A DNA stretch of 64,000 bases from assembly GCF_019145475.1 (NCBI RefSeq), contig NZ_JAHTKI010000015.1:62001-126000 (forward strand), given 5' to 3'. The DNA comes from Pseudomonas botevensis (GTDB taxonomy: Bacteria; Pseudomonadota; Gammaproteobacteria; Pseudomonadales; Pseudomonadaceae). The notes under the pieces are model-generated. The model had not been told where the DNA came from. It saw nothing but the letters and a program-made list of their open reading frames with translations, and ran no database searches. The position numbers and the translations under genes were made by a program. This document shows, piece by piece, positions 34,948 through 44,645 of the stretch (within the stretch, counting starts at the first letter, position 1; each line of letters begins with the position of its first letter).

Positions 34948-36882
34948 TCAGGCCCGGAATTGCCCCAGACTCGCCTTGAGCTGCGCGGCCAGGCCATCCA
35001 GGACCTTGCCGCTGGCCGTGGTTTCCACCACCGCCTGCGCGGCCTTCTCGGCCTGGGCATGAATCGTTTCGACTCGTCCGCGTACCGCCTGCGCACCTTG
35101 CGCCTGATGTGCCGCCGCCTGAGTCGCCAGGCCAATCGCCGCATGCACCTGCTCGACCGAAGCCTGTACCGATTGCTGCAACCGCGCGCTGTCGCGCAGC
35201 ACCAGCAAACCTTCGCTGGCCTGGCGCCCGGCCTGACCGATCGCTTCCACCGCCTCACGGGCGCCCTGCTGCAAGGCGACGATGTGCGCCTGAATGTCGC
35301 CGGTCGAGCTTTGTGTCTTGCTCGCCAAGGCACGCACTTCGTCCGCCACCACGGCAAAGCCACGACCGGTTTCGCCGGCCCGCGCCGCTTCGATCGCCGC
35401 GTTGAGCGCCAGCAGGTTGGTCTGTTCGGCGATGCCGTGAATCACGGTCAGCACCACTTCGATCTGCTCGCTCTGCTGCGCCAGGCGTTCGATGACTTTC
35501 GCTCCAGTATCGACCTGCCCCGCCAGCGCCTCGATCAGGCTGCCGACCTTGGCCGACGTGCGGGTGTTTTCATCGGTGGCCTGACGGATATCGACCACTT
35601 GCTTCAACGCGGCCTGCATGGCATGGCTTTCCGATTGCGCCTCGTCGGCCATTTGCGAAAGCGCCCGCAAACTTTCCGCCACTTCATCACGCTGCATCCC
35701 GGCCGCCGCGTCGGCGCCGGCATTGCGCAAGGTCATGGCGCCGATTTCCACGCCGGTGCGCTGGGCCACATCCCCGGCCTCGCGCACGATCGGCTGCAAC
35801 TTATCCACAAAGCGGTTGACCGCCGACGCCATGTCGCCGATCTCGTCCTTGCTGTTGATCTGCACGCGCTTGGTCAGATCGCCTTCGCCGGCGGCAAGGT
35901 CGTCCATCGCGGCGTTGAGCATCTTCAGCCGATTGACCACGCGATGCCCCAGCACCACCGCCAGCAGCAACAGCACGCCGGCCCCCACCAGTGCCAGGCC
36001 CATGCCGATGCGCCAGCGCAGCGTCGCGGCGGCGTCCTGCACGGTGCTGGTGGTGTTGGCTTTCATTTCACCGGCGGTGGATTGTGCCGATTGCAGGCGC
36101 GCACGCATCGCCGTAGCACTGTCGGCCGCCGCCCCCTTGAGGCTGTCGCCGACCAGTTGATCGCTGCTGGCAATCAACGCCGAGAAACGCTGATCGAGCG
36201 CCGCCAGGTCGGTTTCCACCGACGCGGTGGAAACGCCCATCAACACCTTGCCGATTTCCACGCCGTTCGGATTGATCGACGCTTCGATATAGAAAACCGA
36301 CGGATCGTTCTTTGCCGCATCCAGCAACTTGTCCAGCGCCCGCTCGCCCTGGCCTTTTTCCAGCAGAGCCTTGTTGATCGGGTTTTCGCGGTTGAGGTAG
36401 CGCGTCAGATGCTGGCCCGTGGCGTCGTCGTAGACCACGAACAACACGTTGGGATTACGCTGGGCACGCCGGGCGAATTCGGACAGGGTCGGAACGTCGC
36501 TGTCCCACATGGCGCGAGGCGCGACGGAAGCCAGCAACTGGGCCATGTCATTGGCCGAGTCCTTCAGGTCTTTTTCCAGGGTCGCACGCAGTTGCGCCTG
36601 CTCGTCCTTCAGACGCGAGGACAGGCCGGCCGTGAGACGCTGGCGGGTACTGGAGGAAAGGCTGTCGAGGCTCGACGTGACTTCGCGCCCGGCCTGTTCC
36701 AGTTCGCCGGACAGCTTCTGGCTGTCGGCGCCCAGACGAGTGCCGAGGTCGGCTTCCAGCGCCGTGACGGTGCTTCGCGTCAGGGCGACGGCCACCAGCA
36801 CTTGCACCAAAAGGGCGATACCAAGGGTAACGAACACGGGCCGCAATAAACGGCTTTGTAACAGCGAGAGAACGGCCGACAC
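34948..36882 (-). CDS. Methyl-accepting chemotaxis protein
   Basis: 644-residue membrane chemoreceptor. First membrane segment at about 12-32. A periplasmic sensor region of about 270 residues, helical at both ends and with a CACHE-like middle (LFVVYDDATGQHLTRYLN), reaches to a second segment near 295-318. HAMP follows (RLKMLNAAMDDLAAGEGDLT), then the signalling coiled coil. Its tip, HGIAEQTNLLALNAAIEAAR, is the canonical CheA/CheW contact. No C-terminal CheR-tethering pentapeptide is present. The start is GTG at 36882 with GAGG 8 bases upstream; an ATG 27 bases earlier lacks a site. Ligand unknown. Confidence 0.9.
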   Translation of the reverse strand: MSAVLSLLQSRLLRPVFVTLGIALLVQVLVAVALTRSTVTALEADLGTRLGADSQKLSGELEQAGREVTSSLDSLSSSTRQRLTAGLSSRLKDEQAQLRATLEKDLKDSANDMAQLLASVAPRAMWDSDVPTLSEFARRAQRNPNVLFVVYDDATGQHLTRYLNRENPINKALLEKGQGERALDKLLDAAKNDPSVFYIEASINPNGVEIGKVLMGVSTASVETDLAALDQRFSALIASSDQLVGDSLKGAAADSATAMRARLQSAQSTAGEMKANTTSTVQDAAATLRWRIGMGLALVGAGVLLLLAVVLGHRVVNRLKMLNAAMDDLAAGEGDLTKRVQINSKDEIGDMASAVNRFVDKLQPIVREAGDVAQRTGVEIGAMTLRNAGADAAAGMQRDEVAESLRALSQMADEAQSESHAMQAALKQVVDIRQATDENTRTSAKVGSLIEALAGQVDTGAKVIERLAQQSEQIEVVLTVIHGIAEQTNLLALNAAIEAARAGETGRGFAVVADEVRALASKTQSSTGDIQAHIVALQQGAREAVEAIGQAGRQASEGLLVLRDSARLQQSVQASVEQVHAAIGLATQAAAHQAQGAQAVRGRVETIHAQAEKAAQAVVETTASGKVLDGLAAQLKASLGQFRA

Positions 36883-36913
36883 TGTGAATCCCTCTACTTC
36901 TGACGCCATTAAT

Positions 36914-36940
36914 TTGATGGCATTCTTGTCGGGATATTTA
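36914..36940 (-). promoter_or_regulatory. Weak sigma-28-like promoter before the chemoreceptor
   Basis: TAAATATC - 11 bases - GCCATCAA on the minus strand. The spacing is exact but only about 10 of 16 positions agree with TAAAGTTT / GCCGATAA. Chemoreceptors are often FliA-dependent, which is the main reason to list it. Confidence 0.3.
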
Positions 36941-36974
36941 CAGCAAAGGTCGTGCCGTCCAACAGGCATAAACG

Positions 36975-37006
36975 ACAAAGGCCCCGATCAAGGGGCCTTT
37001 GTTTTT
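36975..37006 (-). terminator. Terminator of purA
   Basis: Stem ACAAAGGCCCC / GGGGCCTTTGT with A/T-rich flanks on both sides, 20 bases past the purA stop. Confidence 0.85.
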
Positions 37007-37021
37007 TACATCAACGACTTA

Positions 37022-38311
37022 TCAAGCAAACGGATGACGCAGAACGATGGTTTCGTTGCGATCCGGGCCTGTCGAAATAATGTCGATCGGCGCGCCGATC
37101 AACTCTTCAACGCGCTTGATGTAGGCACGAGCGTTAGCCGGCAGCTCTTCCAGGGTTTTGGCACCCACGGTCGATTCGGTCCAGCCCGGTACTTCTTCGT
37201 ACACAGGCTGAAGGCCTACGTAGCTGTCAGCATCAGTCGGAGCAACGGCATTGCCTTGCGCATCTTTGTAGCCGGTGCAGATGTTGATGGTTTCCAGGCC
37301 GTCGAGTACGTCCAGCTTGGTCAGGCAGATGCCCGAGATGCTGTTCACATCGATAGCGCGACGCAGGATGACGGCGTCGAACCAGCCGCAACGACGGGCA
37401 CGGCCGGTGGTAGCGCCGAACTCGTGACCTTGTTTGGCCAGGTGCGCACCCACTTCGTCAAACAGCTCAGTCGGGAATGGACCCGAACCCACGCGAGTGG
37501 TGTAAGCCTTGGTGATGCCCAGGATATAGTCCAGGAACATCGGGCCAACACCCGAACCGGTAGCCACGCCACCTGCGGTGGTGTTGGAGCTGGTCACGTA
37601 CGGGTAGGTCCCATGGTCGATGTCGAGCAACGAGCCTTGGGCGCCTTCGAACATGATGTCTTTGCCGGCACGACGCAGGTCATGCAGCTCGGCCGTTACG
37701 TCCAGCATCAGCGGCTTGAGCAGTTCAGCGTATTCCTTGCACTCGGCCAGGGTCTTTTCGAAGTCGATGGCAGGCTCTTTGTAGTAACCGACCAGCGTGA
37801 AGTTGTGGTAGTCCACCAGTTCACGCAGCTTGTCTTCAAAGCGCGGCATGTTGAGCAGGTCGCCAACACGCAGGCCACGACGCGCAACCTTGTCTTCGTA
37901 CGCCGGGCCGATGCCGCGACCGGTAGTACCGATCTTCAGCTCGCCACGGGCCTTTTCGCGGGCCTGGTCCAGCGCCACGTGGAAGGACAGGATCAGCGGG
38001 CAGGAAGGGCTGATGCGCAGGCGCTCGCGCACCGGTACGCCTTTCTCTTCCAGCTTGTTGATTTCCCGCAGCAGGGCATCAGGTGCAACCACCACGCCGT
38101 TGCCGATCAGGCACTGCACGCCTTCGCGCAGCACGCCCGACGGGATCAGGTGCAAGACGGTTTTTTCGCCGTCGATCACCAGGGTGTGACCAGCGTTGTG
38201 GCCACCCTGGTAGCGCACTACGGCGGCAGCATGTTCGGTCAGCAGATCAACGATCTTGCCTTTGCCCTCATCACCCCACTGGGTGCCCAGGACTACGACA
38301 TTCTTACCCAT
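37022..38311 (-). CDS. purA: Adenylosuccinate synthetase
   Basis: GTP-dependent ligase joining IMP and aspartate, first step from IMP to AMP. 429 residues. The P-loop is GDEGKGK (residues about 12-18), and the glycine-rich IMP site GTTGRGIGPAYEDK is near 130-143. The C-terminal GTP-base motif lies in STGPDRNETI. The ATG at 38311 has GAGGA 8 bases upstream; the ATG five codons earlier is worse placed. Follows hisZ by 54 bases, and a terminator closes the unit. Confidence 0.97.
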   Translation of the reverse strand: MGKNVVVLGTQWGDEGKGKIVDLLTEHAAAVVRYQGGHNAGHTLVIDGEKTVLHLIPSGVLREGVQCLIGNGVVVAPDALLREINKLEEKGVPVRERLRISPSCPLILSFHVALDQAREKARGELKIGTTGRGIGPAYEDKVARRGLRVGDLLNMPRFEDKLRELVDYHNFTLVGYYKEPAIDFEKTLAECKEYAELLKPLMLDVTAELHDLRRAGKDIMFEGAQGSLLDIDHGTYPYVTSSNTTAGGVATGSGVGPMFLDYILGITKAYTTRVGSGPFPTELFDEVGAHLAKQGHEFGATTGRARRCGWFDAVILRRAIDVNSISGICLTKLDVLDGLETINICTGYKDAQGNAVAPTDADSYVGLQPVYEEVPGWTESTVGAKTLEELPANARAYIKRVEELIGAPIDIISTGPDRNETIVLRHPFA

Positions 38312-38365
38312 AACACTTGTCCTCATTCGCGCAAACTTGGTGCCGGCGATGGCCGGCGGGAAAAC

Positions 38366-39553
38366 TCAAGAAGCCAGTGGCGATACTTGCCAAAGCCCGT
38401 TCTGCTGGATCAATTGCCGGTCGCAGTCCGCATCACGGGCGGCGGCCAATGGCTGTCCAGGCAACGCCTGAACGACACGCTGACCCTCACTGCGCAACTG
38501 GCAAACCTGCCGCCAGAGTGCCGCATCCGTACTGTCAGGCATCCAGATACCGCCAGACGGTAGCTCGATCTCAGCACGCCCCAGGGTCACCAGGGTTTTC
38601 AAATCGGTGGAGAAGCCGGTGGCCGGACGGGCGCGACCGAAGTCGGCGCCGATGTCGTCGTAGCGACCGCCCTGGGCGATGGACTGACCAACACCCGGCA
38701 CGAACACCGCGAACACCACGCCGGTGTGGTAGTGATAACCGCGCAACTCGCCGAGGTCGAAGTACAACGGCAGCTCCGGGAAACGCACCGACAACCGCTC
38801 GGCGATCGCCAGCAGATCTTCCAGCGCCGCCAGTACCGGCGCCGGCGCATTGGCCAGACGTTCACGGGCAGCGCTCAGCACTTCACGGCCACCGCACAGG
38901 TCGACCAGCGCACGCAGCATGCCGGACAAATCGGCTGGCAGGCCTTCGGTCAAGGTAATGACCTCATCGATCGCCTTGCGTTGCAACGCGTCGAACAGCT
39001 GCTGCTCGACTTCACCCGACAACCCGGCCGCCTGGGCCAGGCCACGGTAGATGCCGACATGCCCCAGGTCCATGTGCACATCCGGCACATCCGCCAGTTG
39101 CAGCATGGCGAGCATCAGGCTGATGACTTCGACGTCGCTGCTCGGACTGGCATCGCCGTACAGCTCGGCGCCCAACTGGATCGGGCTGCGCGAAGACGAC
39201 AACGCACGCGGCTGGGCGTGCAGCACGCTGCCGGCGTAGCACAGACGACTCGGACCCTCGCGACGCAGGGTGTGCGCATCGATGCGCGCCACTTGCGGTG
39301 TGATGTCGGCACGGAAACCCATCTGCCGGCCCGATTGCGGATCGATGACCTTGAAGGTACGCAAATCCAGGTCCTGGCCCGCGCCGGTCAGCAGGGATTC
39401 CAGGTACTCGATATGGGGAGTCACGACAAACTCGTAACCCCAGCTCTGGAACAGATCCAACACCTGGCGACGCGCTACTTCAATGCGCGCCGCTTCCGGT
39501 GGCAGTACTTCTTCGATGCCATCTGGCAGCAGCCAGCGGTCTACCGTTGCCAT
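38366..39553 (-). CDS. hisZ: ATP phosphoribosyltransferase regulatory subunit
   Basis: Catalytically inactive paralogue of histidyl-tRNA synthetase that activates the short HisG and makes it sensitive to histidine. 395 residues. The HisS-like class II core has LPDGIEEVLPPEAARIE, the motif 2 region MGFRADITPQVARIDAHTL and GGRYDDIGADFGRARPATGF. The anticodon-binding domain is absent and replaced by a short C-terminal tail, as in HisZ. AAGGGG precedes the ATG. Next to purA as in other pseudomonads. Confidence 0.94.
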   Translation of the reverse strand: MATVDRWLLPDGIEEVLPPEAARIEVARRQVLDLFQSWGYEFVVTPHIEYLESLLTGAGQDLDLRTFKVIDPQSGRQMGFRADITPQVARIDAHTLRREGPSRLCYAGSVLHAQPRALSSSRSPIQLGAELYGDASPSSDVEVISLMLAMLQLADVPDVHMDLGHVGIYRGLAQAAGLSGEVEQQLFDALQRKAIDEVITLTEGLPADLSGMLRALVDLCGGREVLSAARERLANAPAPVLAALEDLLAIAERLSVRFPELPLYFDLGELRGYHYHTGVVFAVFVPGVGQSIAQGGRYDDIGADFGRARPATGFSTDLKTLVTLGRAEIELPSGGIWMPDSTDAALWRQVCQLRSEGQRVVQALPGQPLAAARDADCDRQLIQQNGLWQVSPLAS

Positions 39554-39757
39554 TACGCCATTCCCCTTTGATCCGGGCGGCCAACCCTAGGGCGAGCCTT
39601 GAGTGAAGCAGAAAATGATCGGGCCGTTCAAAACACACGCGCAAGAACGACGCAGCGACACGCCGGTTACCGGCCTCGCCAACCACTTTCCTCGAAAAAC
39701 TGTCGGGCCATTCAACCCGATGTTCTGCAGCAAAAACAGCAATCAAACGTGCAGACG
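39554..39757. other. Leader or promoter region of hisZ-purA, no gene seen
   Basis: About 200 bases between the hflC terminator and the hisZ start. A short frame overlapping hisZ has no ribosome-binding site. The small DUF2065 gene that I recall lying between hflC and hisZ in P. aeruginosa is not found here. The terminator upstream implies that hisZ-purA has its own promoter, but I could not place it. Confidence 0.5.
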
Positions 39758-39782
39758 CAAAAAAGCCGGGAATTTCCCGGCT
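39758..39782 (-). terminator. Terminator of the hfq-hflX-hflK-hflC unit
   Basis: Stem AGCCGGGAA / TTCCCGGCT followed by TTTTTT on the minus strand, about 85 bases after the hflC stop. It separates hflC from hisZ-purA. Confidence 0.9.
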
Positions 39783-39866
39783 GCCGCATCATACACACGT
39801 TTTCCCAAAGGATCACCCCGCCAGACACTTTAGCCGCCAGGCGGAGTGATTCAGGTCAACGTCGTA

Positions 39867-40736
39867 TCAAGGCTTGACCTTTTCCAGGTAACGGAAGAAG
39901 TCGCTGCTTGGGTCGAGAACCATGACGTCGGATTTGTTCGCGAAGCTTTCACGGTAGGCACGCAGGCTACGGTAGAAACCGTAGAACTCCTGGTCCTGGC
40001 CGTAGGCCTTGGAGTAGATCGCAGCGGCCTGGGCGTCACCATCACCGCGAACCTCTTCCGATTCACGATAGGCTTCAGCCAGCAGCACACGGCGTTGGCG
40101 ATCGGCGTCGGCACGGATGCCTTCTGCCAGCTCGTTACCCTTGGCGCGGTGCTCGCGAGCTTCACGCTCACGCTCGGTGCTCATCCGCTCGAACACGCTG
40201 CGGTTGACTTCCTTCGGCAGGTCGATGGCCTTGACCCGGACATCGACCACTTCGATGCCCAGCTCTTTTTCCGCCATCTTGTTCAGCGACGCCGTGATAT
40301 CGGCCATCAGCGCATCGCGCTCGCCGGACACCACTTCGTGCAGGGTGCGTTTACCGAACTGGTCACGCAGGCCCGACTCCAGACGACGGGACAGACGCTC
40401 GTCGGCGATCTGCTTGAGGCCGGACGTCGCGGTGTAGAAACGCTCGGCGTCCTTCACGCGCCACTTGGCATAGGCATCGACCATCACGGCTTTCTTTTCC
40501 AGGGTCAGGAAGCGCTGCGTCGGTGCATCGAGCGTCATCAGGCGGGCGTCGAATTTACGCACCTGGTTGACGTAAGGCACTTTCACATGCAGACCTGGCT
40601 GGACATCCGCCTGAACCACGCGACCGAACTGCAGCAGCACCGCACGCTCGGTCTGAGCCACGATGTAGAAGCAGTTCCAGGCAGCGATCGCCACGACAAC
40701 GCCGACAATAAGGGCGATCAGCGATTTATTGCTCAT
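39867..40736 (-). CDS. hflC: Membrane protease modulator HflC
   Basis: Type II membrane protein of 289 residues that with HflK forms a large periplasmic cage around FtsH and tunes its proteolysis. A single membrane segment at about 5-25 (LIALIVGVVVAIAAWNCFYI) is followed by the SPFH/band-7 domain (about 25-230) and helices with REREAREHRAKGNELAEGIR. The ATG overlaps the hflK stop as TGATG. Confidence 0.96.
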   Translation of the reverse strand: MSNKSLIALIVGVVVAIAAWNCFYIVAQTERAVLLQFGRVVQADVQPGLHVKVPYVNQVRKFDARLMTLDAPTQRFLTLEKKAVMVDAYAKWRVKDAERFYTATSGLKQIADERLSRRLESGLRDQFGKRTLHEVVSGERDALMADITASLNKMAEKELGIEVVDVRVKAIDLPKEVNRSVFERMSTEREREAREHRAKGNELAEGIRADADRQRRVLLAEAYRESEEVRGDGDAQAAAIYSKAYGQDQEFYGFYRSLRAYRESFANKSDVMVLDPSSDFFRYLEKVKP

Positions 40737-41911
40737 CAGCGACTCTCCCTGGTACGTGCCTGCTGTTGCTGCAGATCGGCTGCGGCACGCGCATTTGCTT
40801 CATTGCTGGTGGTTGCCGCACTGCCGCTCACCGGAGCGCTGGTGCTGCGACCACTTTCGACCATTTTGTCCAGCGGCAGGTAGAGCAGGTTGCTCTGGCC
40901 GTTCTTGTTGCCGGTCACGAGTACCTTGCTGGTGCTGCTGAAGACTTCCTGCATGGTGTCCAGGTACAGACGCTCGCGAGTGACTTCAGGTGCCTTGCGA
41001 TACTCGGCGACCAGTTTGGTGAAGCGATCGGCCTCACCCTTGGCGCGGGAGATCGTTTCGTCACGGTAGCCGTTGGCATCCTCGATGATGCGCTGGGCCT
41101 GGCCACGGGCTTCCGGCACGACGCCGTTGGCGTAGGTTTCAGCCTGGTTGCGCGAACGCTGCTCGTCTTCACGGGCGCGGATCACGTCATCGAAAGCTTC
41201 CTGCACTTCGCGCGGTGCGGCTGCGCTCTGTACGTTGACCTGAGTGACGGTGATGCCGGTGCGGTAGGTATCGAGGAAGCGTTGCAGACGCTCCTTGATT
41301 TCGCTGGCCATCTGCTCACGACCTTCGGTCAGCACCTGATCCATGGCGGTGGAACCCACCACATGGCGCAGCGCACTGTCGGTCGCATGCTGCAGGCTGA
41401 TTTCCGGCTGGTCGACGTTCAGCACGAAGTCCTGCAGGTTGCTGATCTTGTACTGCACGGTCAGCGGCACTTCGACGATGTTCTCGTCTTCGGTCAGCAT
41501 CTGGCCCTGCTTGGTGTAGGCACGCTCACGCGTGACGTTTTCCATGTACTTCTTGTCGATCGGCGGGAAGTAGATGTTCAGGCCCGGGCCGACGGTTTCG
41601 TAGTACTTGCCGAAGCGCAGCACCACGGCCTGCTCCTGCTCGTCCACGACGTACACCGCGCTGTACAGCCATACCGCCGCAAGCACGACAAGGCCAATGC
41701 CGAGCAGGCCGCCGAAGCCGCCACTCTTGCCTGGACCACCACCGTCATCACCGCGTTTTTTTCCACCACCGAATAACCCGTTCAGGCTTTCCTGCAGCTT
41801 TCGGAAGGCTTCGTCGAGATCCGGCGGCCCCTTGCGGTCGCCATTGTTGCGACGCTTGCCACCCCAGGGATCCTGATTGTTCGAGTTGCCACCCGGCTCA
41901 TTCCAAGCCAT
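40736..41911 (-). CDS. hflK: Membrane protease modulator HflK
   Basis: 391 residues. The cytoplasmic N-terminus is glycine-, asparagine- and lysine-rich (MAWNEPGGNSNNQDPWGG). One membrane segment lies near 68-90 and the SPFH domain follows, ending in an alanine- and glutamine-rich C-terminus. It partners HflC in the FtsH holo-complex. The ATG at 41911 is preceded by GGAG at 6 bases; an ATG 12 bases earlier is possible but overlaps that site. Follows hflX by about 96 bases. Confidence 0.95.
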   Translation of the reverse strand: MAWNEPGGNSNNQDPWGGKRRNNGDRKGPPDLDEAFRKLQESLNGLFGGGKKRGDDGGGPGKSGGFGGLLGIGLVVLAAVWLYSAVYVVDEQEQAVVLRFGKYYETVGPGLNIYFPPIDKKYMENVTRERAYTKQGQMLTEDENIVEVPLTVQYKISNLQDFVLNVDQPEISLQHATDSALRHVVGSTAMDQVLTEGREQMASEIKERLQRFLDTYRTGITVTQVNVQSAAAPREVQEAFDDVIRAREDEQRSRNQAETYANGVVPEARGQAQRIIEDANGYRDETISRAKGEADRFTKLVAEYRKAPEVTRERLYLDTMQEVFSSTSKVLVTGNKNGQSNLLYLPLDKMVESGRSTSAPVSGSAATTSNEANARAAADLQQQQARTRESR

Positions 41912-42007
41912 AGCGCTCTCCATCTGATAAAGCAAAGACGCACCCACGGCGCGCCGACCAATGCTACAGAATGCCTGCCGTTGCGGCACAACCGCTTTTT
42001 CAGGCTT

Positions 42008-43309
42008 TTATTGCAAAGTGTGTTGCTCGATGAACTCCGTCGGCACAACGCCTTCACGGCTGACCAGTCGATTGAGCTCCGAGCGTGGCAATCGAACGGC
42101 CAGCAAGCTGACACCTTCTTCGTCGTATTCTTCTTTCTGCACCGCGCCCAGTTCGAAGAACTGCGCACGCAGGCGCGCAAACCGCTGAGGCAAGCGCAAC
42201 GTACCGACAAACAAGTCACTGCCCAGCAACTCGGCAATGGCTTGTTCAAGCAATTCCAGACCCGTGCCATCACGCGCCGACAGCCAGACCCGTTGCGGCC
42301 TGCCGTTTTCGTCGCGCTGGATTTGTGGCTCAACGCCTTCAAGCAAATCGAGTTTGTTATAGACCTCGAGGATCGGCAAGTCCTGGGCGCCAATCTCGCC
42401 CAGCACCACCATCACCTGCTCGATCTGCAACATGCGATCCGGTTCGGCCGCGTCGATCACATGCAACAACAGGTCGGAGTTGCTCGACTCTTCGAGCGTA
42501 GACCGAAATGCCTCGACCAGCTTGTGCGGCAAGTGACGAATGAAACCCACGGTGTCGGCCAGGACAATCGGCCCCAGGTCGTCCAGTTCCAGACGGCGCA
42601 AGGTCGGGTCCAGCGTGGCAAACAACTGGTCAGCCGCGTACACCTCGGACTTCGTCACGTTGTTGAAGAGCGTGGATTTGCCGGCGTTGGTATATCCCAC
42701 CAGCGATACGGTAGGGATGTCCGCACGCGAGCGGCCACGTCGCGACTGTTCGCGCTGGCTGCGCACTTTTTCCAGACGGCCCTTGATCTGGCGCAGACGC
42801 ACCCGCAGCAGACGGCGGTCGGTTTCGAGCTGGGTTTCACCCGGGCCGCGCATGCCGATGCCACCACCCTGACGCTCAAGGTGAGTCCAGCCACGAACCA
42901 GCCGGGTACTCATGTGGTCAAGCTGGGCCAGTTCGACCTGGAGCTTGCCTTCATGGGTACGGGCGCGCTGGGCGAAAATATCGAGAATCAGGCCCGTGCG
43001 GTCGATCACGCGACACTCGAAAACACGTTCGAGGTTACGTTCCTGACTGGGCGTGAGGACATGATTGAAGATCACCAGATCGGCTTCTTCGGCGTGAACC
43101 AGGTCGCGCAGTTCCTCGACCTTGCCACTGCCAATCAGGTATTTGGCGGTTGGCCGATGACGCGGCACGTTAAAAAACGCAACGGTCTCGGCGCCAGCCG
43201 AATTTGCCAGCTCCTGAAACTCCTGCGGATCTTCGCGCGCCTCAGGGTCCTGTCCATCTAAGTGAACGAGGATGACTCGTTCACCACCACCGTGGCGCTC
43301 AAAGAACAA
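42008..43309 (-). CDS. hflX: Ribosome-splitting GTPase HflX
   Basis: 433-residue GTPase that binds the 50S subunit and splits stalled 70S ribosomes, for example after heat. The N-terminal HflX domain (about 20-190) includes the glycine-rich GGGIGMRGPGETQLETDRR. The G domain has GYTNAGKSTLFN (G1), DTVGFI (G3) and NKLDL (G4). The start is TTG at 43309, with AGGAG 6 bases upstream and only 12 bases after the hfq stop. The weak initiation codon would lower HflX relative to Hfq. Confidence 0.94.
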   Translation of the reverse strand: MFFERHGGGERVILVHLDGQDPEAREDPQEFQELANSAGAETVAFFNVPRHRPTAKYLIGSGKVEELRDLVHAEEADLVIFNHVLTPSQERNLERVFECRVIDRTGLILDIFAQRARTHEGKLQVELAQLDHMSTRLVRGWTHLERQGGGIGMRGPGETQLETDRRLLRVRLRQIKGRLEKVRSQREQSRRGRSRADIPTVSLVGYTNAGKSTLFNNVTKSEVYAADQLFATLDPTLRRLELDDLGPIVLADTVGFIRHLPHKLVEAFRSTLEESSNSDLLLHVIDAAEPDRMLQIEQVMVVLGEIGAQDLPILEVYNKLDLLEGVEPQIQRDENGRPQRVWLSARDGTGLELLEQAIAELLGSDLFVGTLRLPQRFARLRAQFFELGAVQKEEYDEEGVSLLAVRLPRSELNRLVSREGVVPTEFIEQHTLQ

Positions 43310-43321
43310 AGGAGACTCCTA

Positions 43322-43579
43322 TCAGGCGTTACCTGGCTCAGCGTCGGCACCGTCGTCGGTTGCGCTAGGCAGACGAATCGGGCGAACCGGTACGACTGTA
43401 GAGATGGCGTGCTTGTAAACCATCTGGCTGACGGTGTTTTTCAGCAGGATAACGAACTGGTCGAACGACTCGATCGTGCCTTGCAGCTTGATCCCGTTAA
43501 CCAGATAGATGGAAACCCCCACTTTCTCTTTACGTAAAGTATTCAAGTAAGGGTCTTGTAGCGAATGCCCTTTTGACAT
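43322..43579 (-). CDS. hfq: RNA chaperone Hfq
   Basis: 85-residue Sm-like protein forming a hexamer that pairs small RNAs with mRNAs and, in pseudomonads, works with Crc in carbon repression. The Sm1 region SIYLVNGIKLQGTIESFDQF and Sm2 VYKHAISTVVP are intact; the tail after residue 70 is short and acidic, as in other pseudomonads. The start MSKGHSLQDPYLN has AAGGAG 8 bases upstream. It lies between miaA and hflX. Confidence 0.97.
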   Translation of the reverse strand: MSKGHSLQDPYLNTLRKEKVGVSIYLVNGIKLQGTIESFDQFVILLKNTVSQMVYKHAISTVVPVRPIRLPSATDDGADAEPGNA

Positions 43580-43673
43580 GTGCCGCACTCCTTTAAGGAT
43601 TCAATATAAAAAATAGGTAATTCAGATGGCTTTTGCCGCCACACCCCCAAGGATAGACGGCAATTGCAAGGAC

Positions 43674-44645
43674 TCAGCTCAATATGGAGATGGTCCCAAG
43701 GTATTTCAAGGCGCGTGGCAGATTGTCGCAATCCAGACTGTCGAGCCAGTGTAAATCTTCCCAGCTGCGCAGCCAGGTGAACTGACGCTTGGCCAGCTGG
43801 CGCGTGGCAATGATGCCGCGCTCCTGCATTTCGGCCTTTGTCAGCTTGCCATCCAGGTAATCCCAGACTTGGCGGTAGCCTACCGCACGTATAGACGGCA
43901 ACCCGGCATGCAGGTCACTTCTTTTACGCAGGGCTACGACCTCGTCGATAAATCCCTGTTCCAACATAATTGTGAATCTTTGTTTAATGCGCTCGTGCAG
44001 TACCTGACGGTTTGCCGGGGCAATGGCCAAGTTCGCGACAGTATAGGGCAATTGTTGCAGTCCCGATGCGGCTGCTTCAGTACTTTGCGCAGATTGTTTC
44101 AGGCGCAGCTCGGTCATGCTCTGACCACTGACCCGATAAACTTCCAGCGCGCGACTCAGGCGTTGCGGATCGTTCGGATGAATGCGCGCCGCCGACTCCG
44201 GATCAATCACCGCCAATTGCTCGTGCAGGGCTTGCCAGCCAAGGCGCTCGGCCTCTTCTTCGATCTGCGCGCGGACTTCGGGATCGGCCGCCGGCATGTC
44301 CGCCAGACCTTCGACCAAAGCCTTGTAATAGAGCATCGTGCCGCCCACCAACAGGGGAATTTTTCCGCGTGCGGTGATTTCCGCCATGGCTTGCAGGGCA
44401 TCACGACGGAAGTCGGCGGCGGAATAGCTCTCGGCCGGATCGAGAATATCGATCAGACGATGGGGAAATTCGGCCAGCAGCTCTTTAGAAGGCTTCGCGG
44501 TGCCGATGTCCATGCCGCGATAGACCAGCGCCGAATCGACGCTGATCAGCTCGCACGGCAGCACCTTGGTCAGCTCGATGGCCAGATCGGTCTTGCCCGC
44601 AGCGGTCGGGCCCATCAGGAAAATCGCTGGAGGAAGCTGGCTCAT
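43674..44645 (-). CDS. miaA: tRNA dimethylallyltransferase MiaA
   Basis: Adds a dimethylallyl group to A37 of tRNAs that read UNN codons, first step to ms2i6A. 323 residues. The P-loop is GPTAAGKT (about 12-19) and SVDSALVYRGMDIGTAKPS is the acceptor-site motif. The C-terminal RQLAKRQFTWLRS marks the family. The ATG overlaps the mutL stop as TGATG. A longer frame to 45002 lies inside mutL and is not used. hfq follows after 94 bases. Confidence 0.96.
   Translation of the reverse strand: MSQLPPAIFLMGPTAAGKTDLAIELTKVLPCELISVDSALVYRGMDIGTAKPSKELLAEFPHRLIDILDPAESYSAADFRRDALQAMAEITARGKIPLLVGGTMLYYKALVEGLADMPAADPEVRAQIEEEAERLGWQALHEQLAVIDPESAARIHPNDPQRLSRALEVYRVSGQSMTELRLKQSAQSTEAAASGLQQLPYTVANLAIAPANRQVLHERIKQRFTIMLEQGFIDEVVALRKRSDLHAGLPSIRAVGYRQVWDYLDGKLTKAEMQERGIIATRQLAKRQFTWLRSWEDLHWLDSLDCDNLPRALKYLGTISILS

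Noticed and set aside
39480..39746. 88-codon frame upstream of and overlapping hisZ
   Set aside because: No ribosome-binding site, overlaps the hisZ start in another frame and resembles no family I know, including DUF2065.
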